Shown: positions 1-6,101 of the stretch, piece by piece
How the letters are laid out: each line of letters begins with the position of its first letter
Numbering within the stretch: position 1 is the stretch's first letter
Source of the DNA: an uncultured Eubacterium sp.
Lineage (GTDB): Bacteria; Bacillota; Clostridia; Lachnospirales; Lachnospiraceae
DNA length: 9,288 nt
Reading direction: 5' to 3'
Assembly (NCBI GenBank): GCA_905236225.1
Contig: CAJOPM010000005.1
Span: 1 to 9,288 of the forward strand
Made by a program: the position numbers and the translations under genes
The notes under the pieces: generated by a model
Told to the model about the DNA's origin: nothing
The model's database searches: none
Seen by the model: only the letters and a program-made list of their open reading frames with translations

Positions 1-20
1 AAGATTTGCATATGAAATAT

Positions 21-70
21 GTCAGCTCCGCTGACGCAAAGAAAGCGCCAAGTCTCGCGAGCGAGACTTG
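21..70. repeat. Two adjacent GC-rich palindromes
   Basis: Two perfect inverted repeats stand out in AT-rich non-coding DNA. The first is GTCAG-CTCCG-CTGAC at 21-35. The second is CAAGTCTCGC (49-58) facing GCGAGACTTG (61-70), a ten-base arm with only two bases between the arms. Neither is followed by a T-run on either strand, so a classic intrinsic terminator is not supported, although read-out of an upstream gene beyond the window cannot be excluded. The arrangement resembles an interspersed REP-like palindromic unit or a structured RNA tail. That interpretation is inference. Confidence 0.6.
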
Positions 71-117
71 AAAGCCAAAATAATTATTTCAAAAAAATAA
101 CACGTTTTTTTAAAAAA

Positions 118-145
118 ATGACATTATTTGCCCCTATTCCATAAT
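118..145 (+). promoter_or_regulatory. Putative sigma-A promoter of the surface-protein gene
   Basis: ATGACA at 118-123 (one mismatch to TTGACA) is followed after 16 bases by CATAAT at 140-145 (one mismatch to TATAAT). This predicts a start near 152 and a leader of about 48 nt. The surrounding DNA is so AT-rich that other hexamer pairs are possible, so this is only the best pair I see. Confidence 0.4.
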
Positions 146-199
146 GGTAAAATTTTACTGCTACATTAATTTACTTATATTTCAATGAAAGGAGCTTTT

Positions 200-2860
200 A
201 TGAAAAAGAGATTAGCTAATCTTATAGTTCTATTTTCAGCTGTAGCAACTATAGGAGCAATTAGCGCAGGCACAAGGCAGGTAAGCGCTGCCGACACGCT
301 CACCATTGTAGATGTTGAGTATGGCAGCAACTACATAGCTACCACTGCCGCAGACAGCTATGCAGATGGTGCAACTGATTCCGGTAATGACTGGATCAAT
401 TCGCCTTCAGCATCATCAAACATCACAAAGGTTATTCTAAGTGACGGTAGCGAAGAAACCGCCGAAGATGGGGGCGTACTAACACTTGTAGTTGACGGAG
501 TACAAAAAGACATTCTTGACTACAAAGAAGATGGAACCGCACTTAGCGGCAACTATTCTTTTGTGACAACCTCCGGTCAAACAGAGTATAACGAGTTTGC
601 GAAATTTATGAATATGGGAGGTCAGACGGCTCAGTATACATTCCGCCAGGCACTAAAAATTGTTGACGGCGAAGTTGATGATAGTGAGACCATTATCCCG
701 CTGCTTGCTAATACCACATATGACAAGACAGGTATCACAAAGGGCAGCATCGATATCGACGGTGCTTTCTTTAACGGTATATATGTAGACGGAGCATCAA
801 CTTTTGACATTGCAAAACTTGCTCTCTCACTTGACGGAGACGGTGCAAATGACTTCCAGGGCGAAGCAGCAGGCATACTTGCAGCCGGCACTTCTACCGT
901 AAATATTTCAGATACATATATTGAATCATCGGGTGTTATCCGTACGGCAGCAGCTGTTAAAGATAACGGCACACTCAAAATAGATGATTCTGTAATATAC
1001 TCTCAGGAAGGCGACGATACCGATGAAGAGTATCTTGCTTTGGTAGTTCCGATGATGAAGAGAACACCTTTTGCCTTAGGTCTTGAGGGAACCATCCGCG
1101 CAACTAACGTTTTAGGCTCAGGACAAGGTGTATATTCAGACTCTCTTATTGTCTGCAGCGGCTGGGGCGTATTATCAACAGACTCCGGAACATCAGGCAC
1201 TCATGCCCTTGATGTATCAAATGTAACTGCAGGTATAGGATCAGTTGAAGTTTATAAGGCTGCTAAGAAATATGATGAAACTGCTACAGTAAACGGCACA
1301 ACTTACGGATTTATATTTGACGGTGATGCTTCAGGATACGTAGCATATGCAGATTCAGGTGTATACGATACCTTTGATAAGGTTAAATTCTATGCTCCTG
1401 ATTACATTCAGATTATGGCATCTAAAACATCATCTGCAACATACACAAATTCAACCTTATACAGCAACAGAATCGGTGTTATGACGCAGCAAAATCAAGG
1501 CGGCACTATCACTATCAAAGATTCGGATGTAGACGTTAAAGATACTCTTGTTCAGATTAAATCAGGAGCAGCTAATAACGGATATACCAATGTTGTTATT
1601 GACAATGCCGATGTTGATATCTTCGGAGATGATAAATATTCAGGAAATCTGGTAGAGCTTGTCGAGTCAGATGATGCAGGAAACCCCGGCAATACTACCT
1701 ACACTATAAATGATGATGGCGATGAAGCAACCGCTGCTTCTTCACAAGGAACAATCACAGATTCTAATGCCACATTTAAAAACGGAACATATGACGGCAA
1801 TATTTATAACAATATCTATAACTATACACAGGATCTTAACGTAACTCTCGGAAGCGAGAGCGGCGATGCTGCAACTGTTAACGGAAAGATTTCTGCATCA
1901 TACGGTTATCACGTAGATGAGGATGGTAACAGACTTGCTGACGGCACAGTTCTTTCAGCATATGCATATGCTGACTACCGCGGACAAGACTCAGATTTCA
2001 AGACAATCGGAGCATTTGTAAACGTTGAAAATGAAGTTGTCAACAATGCAGTTAATCTTACTGTAAACAGCTCATCAAAGTGGAATGCTACTGCAAATTC
2101 AACCAACTACTTAGGCGATCTTGTTCTTGCTGATGAGCAGTGCATATCCGGCGATGGTGTTGTTGTATATGCTCAGTCTCTTAAGGTAGGTTCTACAACA
2201 TATGATGATGGCACATATACTATTAACGGTGTAACCATTAATGTTGAGGCTCCCGAAGTAGTTGATACGGCAGATACAGGAGTGCTTGCTACTACACAGT
2301 TCTACTCAGGAACTGCTGCTACATTTAACGTAGTAGACACAAATGGGAATCCTTGCTCAGCAGCTATTGTAAAAGACAGCTTCTCATATCAGGCGTTTAC
2401 AACTATAACTTTTGGTTTTGAATTAAATTCAGGCTATACGCTTAGTAAGATCAAGACACAGAACGCTTCAGTTGAAAAGCAGTCTGATGGCACATATGTT
2501 GCAACAGAGGATGGATCAGGACAGGATGCTACAATTACAATAGTTGTTAAAGGAGCATCCTCTTCAAAAAAGGCTGCTAATCTTAAACTCAAAGCTACAA
2601 AGAAAGTTGTAACGGCTAAATCTCTTAAGAAAAAAGCCGCAAAAATAACAATCAAAGCAACAGCAAAAAGCAGCGGCAAGATTACCTTTAAGGTAACAAA
2701 AAAAGCCAGCAAGAAGATCAGCATCAAGCAATCAGGCAAAAAGTGCATCGTTACTTTGAAGAAGGGCGCTAAGAAGGGTAAATACACAATAAAGGCAACC
2801 ATCAAGGGCACTTCAAAATACAAAGCAGCGACAAAGACAATTACCATTAAGGTAAAATAA
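200..2860 (+). CDS. Secreted beta-helix-like surface protein with basic lysine-rich C-terminal module
   Basis: An 886-residue exported protein. I place the start at ATG 200 because AAAGGAG at 188-194 sits five bases before it; the in-frame ATG at 185 has no such site. Residues 1-30 form a signal peptide (MKKR, hydrophobic core, predicted cleavage after VSA at 30). Residues of about 190-640 are short Gly/Asn/Asp/Thr-rich strand-turn units (for example DNGTLKIDDSVI and GGTITIKDSDVDV), typical of a right-handed parallel beta-helix. Residues of about 695-785 look like an Ig-like beta domain. Residues 787-886 contain 34 lysines and no Asp, Glu or Arg, while the body is strongly acidic. There is no LPXTG motif and no C-terminal membrane anchor, so retention may rely on charge. 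I see no catalytic motif. It is a single-gene unit with its own promoter and terminator. An adhesin or envelope role is inference; a carbohydrate-active enzyme is possible but unsupported. Confidence 0.85.
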   Translation: MKKRLANLIVLFSAVATIGAISAGTRQVSAADTLTIVDVEYGSNYIATTAADSYADGATDSGNDWINSPSASSNITKVILSDGSEETAEDGGVLTLVVDGVQKDILDYKEDGTALSGNYSFVTTSGQTEYNEFAKFMNMGGQTAQYTFRQALKIVDGEVDDSETIIPLLANTTYDKTGITKGSIDIDGAFFNGIYVDGASTFDIAKLALSLDGDGANDFQGEAAGILAAGTSTVNISDTYIESSGVIRTAAAVKDNGTLKIDDSVIYSQEGDDTDEEYLALVVPMMKRTPFALGLEGTIRATNVLGSGQGVYSDSLIVCSGWGVLSTDSGTSGTHALDVSNVTAGIGSVEVYKAAKKYDETATVNGTTYGFIFDGDASGYVAYADSGVYDTFDKVKFYAPDYIQIMASKTSSATYTNSTLYSNRIGVMTQQNQGGTITIKDSDVDVKDTLVQIKSGAANNGYTNVVIDNADVDIFGDDKYSGNLVELVESDDAGNPGNTTYTINDDGDEATAASSQGTITDSNATFKNGTYDGNIYNNIYNYTQDLNVTLGSESGDAATVNGKISASYGYHVDEDGNRLADGTVLSAYAYADYRGQDSDFKTIGAFVNVENEVVNNAVNLTVNSSSKWNATANSTNYLGDLVLADEQCISGDGVVVYAQSLKVGSTTYDDGTYTINGVTINVEAPEVVDTADTGVLATTQFYSGTAATFNVVDTNGNPCSAAIVKDSFSYQAFTTITFGFELNSGYTLSKIKTQNASVEKQSDGTYVATEDGSGQDATITIVVKGASSSKKAANLKLKATKKVVTAKSLKKKAAKITIKATAKSSGKITFKVTKKASKKISIKQSGKKCIVTLKKGAKKGKYTIKATIKGTSKYKAATKTITIKVK

Positions 2861-2872
2861 ATATAATATTAC

Positions 2873-2923
2873 AGGGCTTCGCTTAAGGTGGCTTGTTAAG
2901 CCATCTTAAGCAAAGCCCTTATT
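2873..2923 (+). terminator. Strong intrinsic terminator
   Basis: The left arm at 2873-2894 pairs with 2898-2919, giving about 21 base pairs with one mismatch (2880/2912), one G-U pair (2888/2904) and a three-base loop (GTT, 2895-2897). It is followed by TATTT and more T-rich DNA at 2932-2970. It lies 12 bases after the stop codon of the surface-protein gene and insulates rpmB. Confidence 0.9.
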
Positions 2924-2968
2924 TAGTGTTTCGGATTTTTTAGATTTTTAGATTTTAAAATATTTTTC

Positions 2969-2997
2969 TTGCATTAGTAACAAGCTTCTGATAGAAT
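2969..2997 (+). promoter_or_regulatory. Sigma-A promoter of rpmB
   Basis: TTGCAT at 2969-2974, a 17-base spacer, then TAGAAT at 2992-2997. Spacing is ideal and the -10 element has one mismatch. It predicts a start near 3004 and a leader of about 55 nt ending in the ribosome site AAGGAGG at 3045-3051. Confidence 0.75.
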
Positions 2998-3058
2998 ATA
3001 GTTTGTTGTGAGCTCATATTTAGAGCAAATACATGGTTTGTATTAAGGAGGTGTTAAC

Positions 3059-3244
3059 ATGGCAAAGTGCGCTATATGCGGAAAAGGCGCTCATTTCGGA
3101 AATAATGTCAGCCATTCCCATAAGAAAACCAAGAGAATGTGGAAAGCAAACATCAAGTCTGTAAGATGTATCGTTGACGGTACTCCTAAGAGACAGTATG
3201 TATGCACATCATGCCTCAGATCAGATAAGGTTACTAGAGCTTAG
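3059..3244 (+). CDS. rpmB: 50S ribosomal protein L28 (zinc-ribbon form)
   Basis: A 61-residue basic protein of the usual L28 length. It opens MAKCAICGKG and carries the family's central basic stretch (HKKTKRMWKANIKSVR). Two CxxC pairs, C4/C7 and C49/C52, mark the zinc-binding (C+) form of L28, as opposed to the cysteine-free form many bacteria express under zinc limitation. L28 joins the large ribosomal subunit late in assembly. The start is clear: AAGGAGGTG lies just upstream of ATG 3059. The gene is monocistronic, between its own promoter and the hairpin at 3258-3283. Family assignment is firm; zinc binding follows from the cysteine pattern and was not tested. Confidence 0.97.
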   Translation: MAKCAICGKGAHFGNNVSHSHKKTKRMWKANIKSVRCIVDGTPKRQYVCTSCLRSDKVTRA

Positions 3245-3257
3245 TTTATAAGCATAT

Positions 3258-3283
3258 AGCCGCTGCACATTTGTGCAGCGGCT
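3258..3283. terminator. Bidirectional terminator hairpin between convergent genes
   Basis: AGCCGCTGCACA at 3258-3269 is perfectly complementary to TGTGCAGCGGCT at 3272-3283. This gives a 10-11 base-pair GC-rich stem with a small loop in the 46-base gap between the stops of rpmB (+) and the ytfJ-like gene (-). The trailing sequence is moderately T-rich to the right (TTATTTAGTT) and A/T-mixed to the left, so it should serve rpmB and probably also the minus-strand operon. Confidence 0.85.
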
Positions 3284-3290
3284 TATTTAG

Positions 3291-3707
3291 TTATGAAAGA
3301 TTTTCTACAGCATCGTCAAGCATATCTTCCATCTCTTGAGCAGCTTGCTTTTTGGCCGTATTAGTATTCTTTTCATTCTTAGGAACAAATTTTTCCACAA
3401 AGTCCGGAATCATATCAATCAGCTTGGTAATACCGTCTTGTTCTTTTACACTGATTAGACGCGTAGTTGAACCTTGCACAACAAGTACTGCACTAGGCGA
3501 CATCTTACCGCCAAGTCCACCGCCACCGTTGTTCTTCTCATTATTCTGAAACATTCCTGCTCCTACGCCAAAAGATACGTCAACAAGCGGCAGAATAATG
3601 GTCTCCCCGATATGAATTGCCTCTCCTACCACCGTCTTTGTAGAAAGCATACCGTTCATTCCATCCATGAGCGATTGAACTGTATCATTGAAAATATTTT
3701 CAGCCAT
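3291..3707 (-). CDS. ytfJ: GerW/YtfJ-family sporulation-associated protein
   Basis: A 138-residue soluble protein. Residues of about 27-52 carry the family signature (VVGEAIHIGETIILPLVDVS followed by FGVGAG). A glycine-rich loop at 61-67 and the strand PSAVLVVQGSTTRLISV (71-87) follow, as in YtfJ proteins; the charged tail of about 109-138 is variable in the family. In Bacillus the homologue GerW/YtfJ is a sporulation protein involved in germination; its biochemical role is not settled. ATG 3707 has a perfect AGGAGG seven bases upstream. Its first eight bases overlap the end of the DUF2953 gene, so translation is probably coupled. It is the last gene of the operon starting at 5216. Presence of the gene hints at, but does not prove, spore formation. 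Confidence 0.9.
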   Translation of the reverse strand: MAENIFNDTVQSLMDGMNGMLSTKTVVGEAIHIGETIILPLVDVSFGVGAGMFQNNEKNNGGGGLGGKMSPSAVLVVQGSTTRLISVKEQDGITKLIDMIPDFVEKFVPKNEKNTNTAKKQAAQEMEDMLDDAVENLS

Positions 3708-4419
3708 TTCTTATCCTCCTAATCTGTGAAAAAATCTGCCTAAATTGTTTTTTACTAACTATACTTAATGCCAAAACCAATATATAAAATATCTGTATCG
3801 AACCTCTTAAATGAAAATTACCCCGTATATAGTACTCTTCGTCTACGAAATTGGGATATATCTTAATATCGTACATATACATAAGCGGTATCAGACTGAG
3901 CGCTCCTGTCGCAAGTCCCGTATACTGCGGATCTTTAAGACAAAATGTAAGATCAGTCTTAATTCTTTTAATCCCTATATGTTTAAGGAATTTCTTAAGC
4001 CTGCCAAAAACATACTTTATAAAATTACGATTTTCATCTTTTGTAATAAGAGATATTAAAAATTGCGGTATACTTTCCGATTGCACATCCTGCTTATCCT
4101 CAAGCTTTTTTTCTTTTTTATGAGAAGCTTTTTTTTCTTTTGATGAATCCTTCTTGTCATCTTTGTTTTTCGGCCTTAATTTACGTTTTATGAAAAGTAT
4201 ACTAAACTTCATTCTCACGTTGCCATCTTTTACCATAAGCGTAAATGTTGCCGCCCTAAACAACCATGATATGTCAAGCTTCATATTAAGCTTTGATTCT
4301 ATCTTACCATCAGCTCTGTATTTGACAGGACAAAAAAGCACTAACATAACAAAGGCAAAAATAACAAGCATTATTATTACAAATATCAAAAGAGCTTTAT
4401 GTGAAATTAAAAAAACCAT
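3700..4419 (-). CDS. DUF2953 membrane-anchored protein (YtfI-like)
   Basis: A 239-residue protein. A single N-terminal membrane helix (about 9-30) leads into the family-typical FCPVKYR motif and a strand pair ending in SWLF (51-54). Residues of about 78-115 are an extremely charged lysine-rich linker, probably disordered. The conserved C-terminal half contains KDPQYTGLATG (162-172) and a second hydrophobic segment near 207-221. DUF2953 proteins commonly sit directly before ytfJ in Firmicutes, exactly as here; their function is unknown beyond that link with sporulation. ATG 4419 is the only in-frame start after the upstream stop. AAGGAG overlaps that stop and lies 11 bases from the ATG, slightly long spacing. 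The gap to the upstream gene is 15 bases and the 3' end overlaps ytfJ. Confidence 0.85.
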   Translation of the reverse strand: MVFLISHKALLIFVIIMLVIFAFVMLVLFCPVKYRADGKIESKLNMKLDISWLFRAATFTLMVKDGNVRMKFSILFIKRKLRPKNKDDKKDSSKEKKASHKKEKKLEDKQDVQSESIPQFLISLITKDENRNFIKYVFGRLKKFLKHIGIKRIKTDLTFCLKDPQYTGLATGALSLIPLMYMYDIKIYPNFVDEEYYIRGNFHLRGSIQIFYILVLALSIVSKKQFRQIFSQIRRIRNG

Positions 4420-4434
4420 ATCATTATGTGCTCC

Positions 4435-4746
4435 TTAATTAATAGTGGTTTTTAGATATTTGTATATATCAAGTTCCCCGGTGCTCTCATAAACCTCTTG
4501 TGCTATGGCTTTTACAATCTTAAATGCATTATCCTTGCCATATGACATTCCGACTATTATAGCATCCTTTTGCGGGAATACGCTAAGCACCCAGGACGGA
4601 TAAATAACAATCTGCTTATCATTTCCGGTGCCGAGCAACAATACATATATTCCCGGCACAAACGTTCCTGATTTAATTTCTTCTAAAATATTATTTATAT
4701 TTTCTGCTTCGATTCCAAGAGTATATATATCACAAAGACTATCCAT
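4435..4746 (-). CDS. Small conserved-looking protein of unknown function
   Basis: I do not recognise this family. The start is best placed at ATG 4746, giving 103 residues, because GGAG lies six bases upstream. An in-frame TTG at 4788 would give 117 residues and overlap the Nudix gene but has no ribosome site. The sequence is soluble and looks alpha/beta: an N-terminal helix (about 12-26), strands PGIYVLLLG (31-39), KQIVIYPSWVLSVF (44-57) and AIIVGMSYG (62-70), then a helix (72-89) and a short tail. There are no cysteine pairs, membrane segments or recognisable catalytic motif. It lies 17 bases after the Nudix stop and 15 before the DUF2953 start, so it is co-transcribed with the sporulation-linked pair. 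Confidence 0.75.
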   Translation of the reverse strand: MDSLCDIYTLGIEAENINNILEEIKSGTFVPGIYVLLLGTGNDKQIVIYPSWVLSVFPQKDAIIVGMSYGKDNAFKIVKAIAQEVYESTGELDIYKYLKTTIN

Positions 4747-4763
4747 AAATTTCTCCGAAAAAA

Positions 4764-5216
4764 CTAAAAATATTTTTTGGAATTCCAAAGATGGCTTTTT
4801 TTAAGTCTCTTATATTCATCATAAGCATCTTCTAAAATTTTCTTTTCATTTGGAAATCTCAAAAGATGATACGCTTCATGAAATTTGTAATATCCGGAAT
4901 CATAGAAATATTCTTCCTTCTGCGGTTTACTGTGGTAGCTGTTTGCACTCATCAAGTACCAATGCACATCCTTTTGGACAACGCCTTCGGGAGTATTAAA
5001 AGTATAATCGCTTACTCCTACGTATTTGACTATCTTCGCATCAACTCCGCTCTCTTCTTTAACTTCTCTAAGTGCAGTCTCTGAATGCTCTTCTCCCTCT
5101 TCTACCGTTCCCTTGGGCAGCACCCATCCTTCATATCGATTCTTGTAATTCTTGTATAACAAGAGAATTTTTCCTCGAAATATAACCACGCCTCCGCAAC
5201 TTGTAGCGTGTAACAT
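4764..5216 (-). CDS. Nudix hydrolase
   Basis: A 150-residue single-domain Nudix protein. The box GX5EX7REUXEEXGU is complete: G36, E42, R50, E51, E54, E55, G57, V58. It is preceded by strands CGGVVIF and KILLLYK and the WVLPKG entry typical of the family, and followed by a beta region (about 62-90) and a C-terminal helix (about 126-140). E54 and E55 are the usual divalent-metal ligands. Such enzymes cleave nucleoside diphosphates linked to another group; the LPKG..EEGE form is seen in MutT-like and diadenosine-polyphosphate hydrolases, but the substrate cannot be read here. ATG 5216 follows a strong AGGAGG, and a promoter lies just upstream. It is the first gene of a four-gene operon with an unknown protein, DUF2953 and ytfJ. 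Confidence 0.92.
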   Translation of the reverse strand: MLHATSCGGVVIFRGKILLLYKNYKNRYEGWVLPKGTVEEGEEHSETALREVKEESGVDAKIVKYVGVSDYTFNTPEGVVQKDVHWYLMSANSYHSKPQKEEYFYDSGYYKFHEAYHLLRFPNEKKILEDAYDEYKRLKKSHLWNSKKYF

Positions 5217-5229
5217 AATAATCCTCCTG

Positions 5230-5317
5230 ACGTAGTAACCATTGATTTAGTATAACCTAATTAAAGTTATGTTGCAAGAACGGCAAAATCTACGTCGGCC
5301 ACGTTGTAACCATTTAT
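5230..5317. repeat. Pair of 17-bp direct repeats flanking the Nudix promoter
   Basis: Forward strand 5230-5246 and 5301-5317 both read ACGTWGTAACCATTKAT, with 15 of 17 bases identical and 71 bases apart. The left copy covers the predicted transcription start of the Nudix operon; the right copy overlaps the stop codon of the deacetylase gene, upstream of the -35 element. They could be operator half-sites for looping or the footprint of a small duplication. No regulator is evident in the window. Confidence 0.5.
5249..5277 (-). promoter_or_regulatory. Sigma-A promoter of the Nudix-DUF2953-ytfJ operon
   Basis: Reading the minus strand, TTGCAA (5277-5272) is followed after exactly 17 bases by TATACT (5254-5249). 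The predicted start is near 5242, about 26 bases before the ATG. The 5217-5313 gap around it shows no convincing terminator for the upstream deacetylase gene: a short ACGT-armed hairpin at 5292-5304 lacks a T-run. Confidence 0.75.
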
Positions 5318-6084
5318 GAATTAAATGCATCTTTGGTTGTCATAACATCAAGCTTTCCGGTTTCAATGGCAACACTTAGATACTGCAGCAGTCCTTTAAA
5401 TTTGTCCAGATCCCACGACCATAATTTTTTTTGGGGAGTATCTTTTTCAATGCTGTGAAATACAAGATTAACCCAGCCCTTACTCTTTGCAACTCTATCC
5501 AAAAAATATGTAATTTGTTCAAGCCTAAAATCATTCATAACAGGTATGCTGTATATACATAATCCTTTGGGATTAGCAATAATGCTCTCCTCAAAACTTG
5601 ATTCAAAGAATTCCTTTGCACCTGTTAATCTTGCAACCTTAAGATTTGCTTTCCACATAAGCTTACTTCCGGAATTCTTGTGCCCGCATCTTACATAACA
5701 GATTCCCATTTCTCTAAGCTGGTTCTCATTATCTGAAACATACTTATCTTCCATCTCACAATTCGGCGTGGCAAACCCAAGCTGTATATCCTTTGGCAAA
5801 TTCAGCCATTCTACCAATTTTTTATGTCCTTTTATAATATCATCTGCATCATTAGAGTGAGAATCTGAATGATTTGCTATTTCAAAGAGCGGGTTGTTAT
5901 ACAGCTCAATAAGCTGCTCCTTGTTTATATATTCATGAGGATGATTAGAAACAGTTCTGTCAACATAGCCTGTAACTATATTAAATGTAGCAGGCATATT
6001 GCGCTCTTTTAGCAATTCCTTTACACAATAATAATTATCTATTCTTCCGTCATCAAAACCTAAACTTACTATTCCTTTTCTCAT
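5314..6084 (-). CDS. NodB-type polysaccharide deacetylase family protein, probably cytosolic
   Basis: A 256-residue protein with the NodB-homology layout of carbohydrate esterase family 4. Motif 1 is LGFDDGR (D11, D12), motif 2 is NHSDSH (H72, H76) and the late motif LVFHSI holds H210, so catalytic base, metal ligands and late histidine are all present. Motif 3 departs from the usual RPPYG-like form, reading FATPNC (104-109) without the arginine. There is no signal peptide or membrane segment, so it should act in the cytoplasm, unlike peptidoglycan or chitin deacetylases. ATG 6084 follows AGAGG with good spacing. It starts 17 bases after the S-component stop, so it belongs to the ECF operon. 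The substrate is unknown; a small N-acetylated sugar or another amide is possible. Confidence 0.85.
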   Translation of the reverse strand: MRKGIVSLGFDDGRIDNYYCVKELLKERNMPATFNIVTGYVDRTVSNHPHEYINKEQLIELYNNPLFEIANHSDSHSNDADDIIKGHKKLVEWLNLPKDIQLGFATPNCEMEDKYVSDNENQLREMGICYVRCGHKNSGSKLMWKANLKVARLTGAKEFFESSFEESIIANPKGLCIYSIPVMNDFRLEQITYFLDRVAKSKGWVNLVFHSIEKDTPQKKLWSWDLDKFKGLLQYLSVAIETGKLDVMTTKDAFNS

Positions 6085-6101
6085 TTCAACCTCTTTGACT
6101 A

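Noticed and set aside
12..71. Short frame of 19 codons across the palindromes near the window start
   Set aside because: It has no ribosome site and its sequence is dictated by the palindromes. It is more likely part of a repeat or the end of a gene outside the window.
185..199. Upstream in-frame ATG of the surface-protein gene, adding five residues
   Set aside because: It overlaps the ribosome site AAAGGAG, which is correctly spaced for ATG 200, and that start gives a standard MKKR signal peptide.
631..1200. Two minus-strand open frames inside the surface-protein gene
   Set aside because: They are antisense to a clear coding region, have no recognisable domain and have low-complexity Ser/Pro/Val composition.
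2434..2847. 137-codon minus-strand open frame, very hydrophobic, looking like a membrane protein
   Set aside because: It is the antisense of the lysine-rich module: AAA/AAG codons read backwards as Phe and Leu. It has no ribosome site or promoter.
3352..4438. Several plus-strand open frames of 65-94 codons opposite ytfJ and DUF2953
   Set aside because: The minus-strand genes there carry family motifs, ribosome sites and tight operon spacing; the plus-strand frames have none of these.
4747..4788. TTG start at 4788 for the small unknown protein
   Set aside because: It has no ribosome site, whereas ATG 4746 has GGAG six bases upstream and avoids overlap with the Nudix gene.
5217..5313. Possible terminator after the deacetylase gene
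   Set aside because: Only a four-base-armed ACGT hairpin is visible and no T-run follows on the minus strand.
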